DNA of 64,000 nucleotides from Holtermannia corniformis. Taxonomy: Eukaryota; Basidiomycota; Tremellomycetes; Holtermanniales. This document shows positions 63,896 to 64,000 of this stretch, piece after piece. The stretch is taken from assembly GCA_001599935.1 (NCBI GenBank), contig BCIJ01000005.1, forward strand, positions 686,879 through 750,878, given 5' to 3'. The position numbers and the translations under genes are program-made. Each line of letters starts with the position of its first letter. The first letter of the stretch is position 1. The notes beneath the pieces are model-generated. The model worked only from the letters and a program-made list of their open reading frames with translations. It did not search any database and was not told where the DNA came from.

Positions 63896-64000
63896 TCGCC
63901 TTCTCGGTCGACGACGAAAATCCTCGTGTACACAGCTACGAATCTTGGTCGAAGTAGCTATATGAAGTCTGGGATGCTGTGCTGTAGAGATGGATGCACT
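63896..64000. other. 3' flank of the permease gene
   Basis: Only 105 bases remain after the permease stop. No further feature is visible. Confidence 0.5.

Overview
The window is a gene-dense stretch of a basidiomycete fungal nuclear genome. Evidence for this: nearly all genes are broken by very short introns (mostly 42-60 bases) with GT..AG ends and a CTGAC/CTAAC branch site just before the acceptor; the gene content is fungal (FKS1 glucan synthase, GAS/GEL glucanosyltransferase, priA-like and glycine-rich secreted proteins, COX9, ECM15); base composition is moderately GC-rich. A Pucciniomycotina or similar lineage would fit, but the sequence alone does not fix the species. Reading frames were assembled by hand across introns. 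For ten genes (COX9, CDC55, MPS1, DOA1, urate-pathway hydrolase, GNA1, FMT1, ECM15, lipid phosphatase, TBCB) and for the terminal MFS permease the exon sums close exactly in frame.

Layout. 1-1296: no gene, a few short repeats. 1297-2448: two tandem intronless paralogues of unknown function. 2746-4539: a membrane protein and COX9. 4969-12502 (plus): PP2A subunit CDC55, spindle checkpoint kinase MPS1, ubiquitin-binding DOA1. 12572-18220: 5-hydroxyisourate hydrolase, a secreted glycine-rich protein, spliceosome-disassembly G-patch protein TFIP11/NTR1. 18435-25255: GNA1, copper ATPase CCC2, mitochondrial FMT1, ECM15-like protein. 25256-27038 is gene-poor. 27039-39454: priA-like secreted protein, GAS/GEL glucanosyltransferase, PAP2 lipid phosphatase, FKS1. 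39718-46365: an acidic protein, DEAD-box helicase DBP2, a conserved unknown protein, tubulin cofactor B. 46516-53801: an MIT-domain protein and a 5'-nucleotidase-family phosphoesterase. 54211-63895: a small coiled protein, a SAM methyltransferase, a possible small gene, PRP43 helicase, and a 25-exon DAL5/FEN2-like permease.

The genes are housekeeping and do not form one pathway cluster, though some themes recur. Three cell-wall genes (GNA1, GAS/GEL, FKS1) lie within about 21 kb. The helicase PRP43 and its G-patch activator NTR1 are both present, about 40 kb apart. Many neighbours are divergent pairs sharing 70-430 base promoters or convergent pairs 50-220 bases apart.

The most striking feature is the number of microexons. 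Exons of 6, 9, 11, 12, 13, 13, 13 and 15 bases sit inside conserved protein motifs in DOA1, DBP2 and the permease. DBP2 also has a 691-base intron between helicase motifs V and VI. DOA1 has no room for its usual C-terminal PUL domain. No mobile element, CRISPR array, tRNA or rRNA was found.
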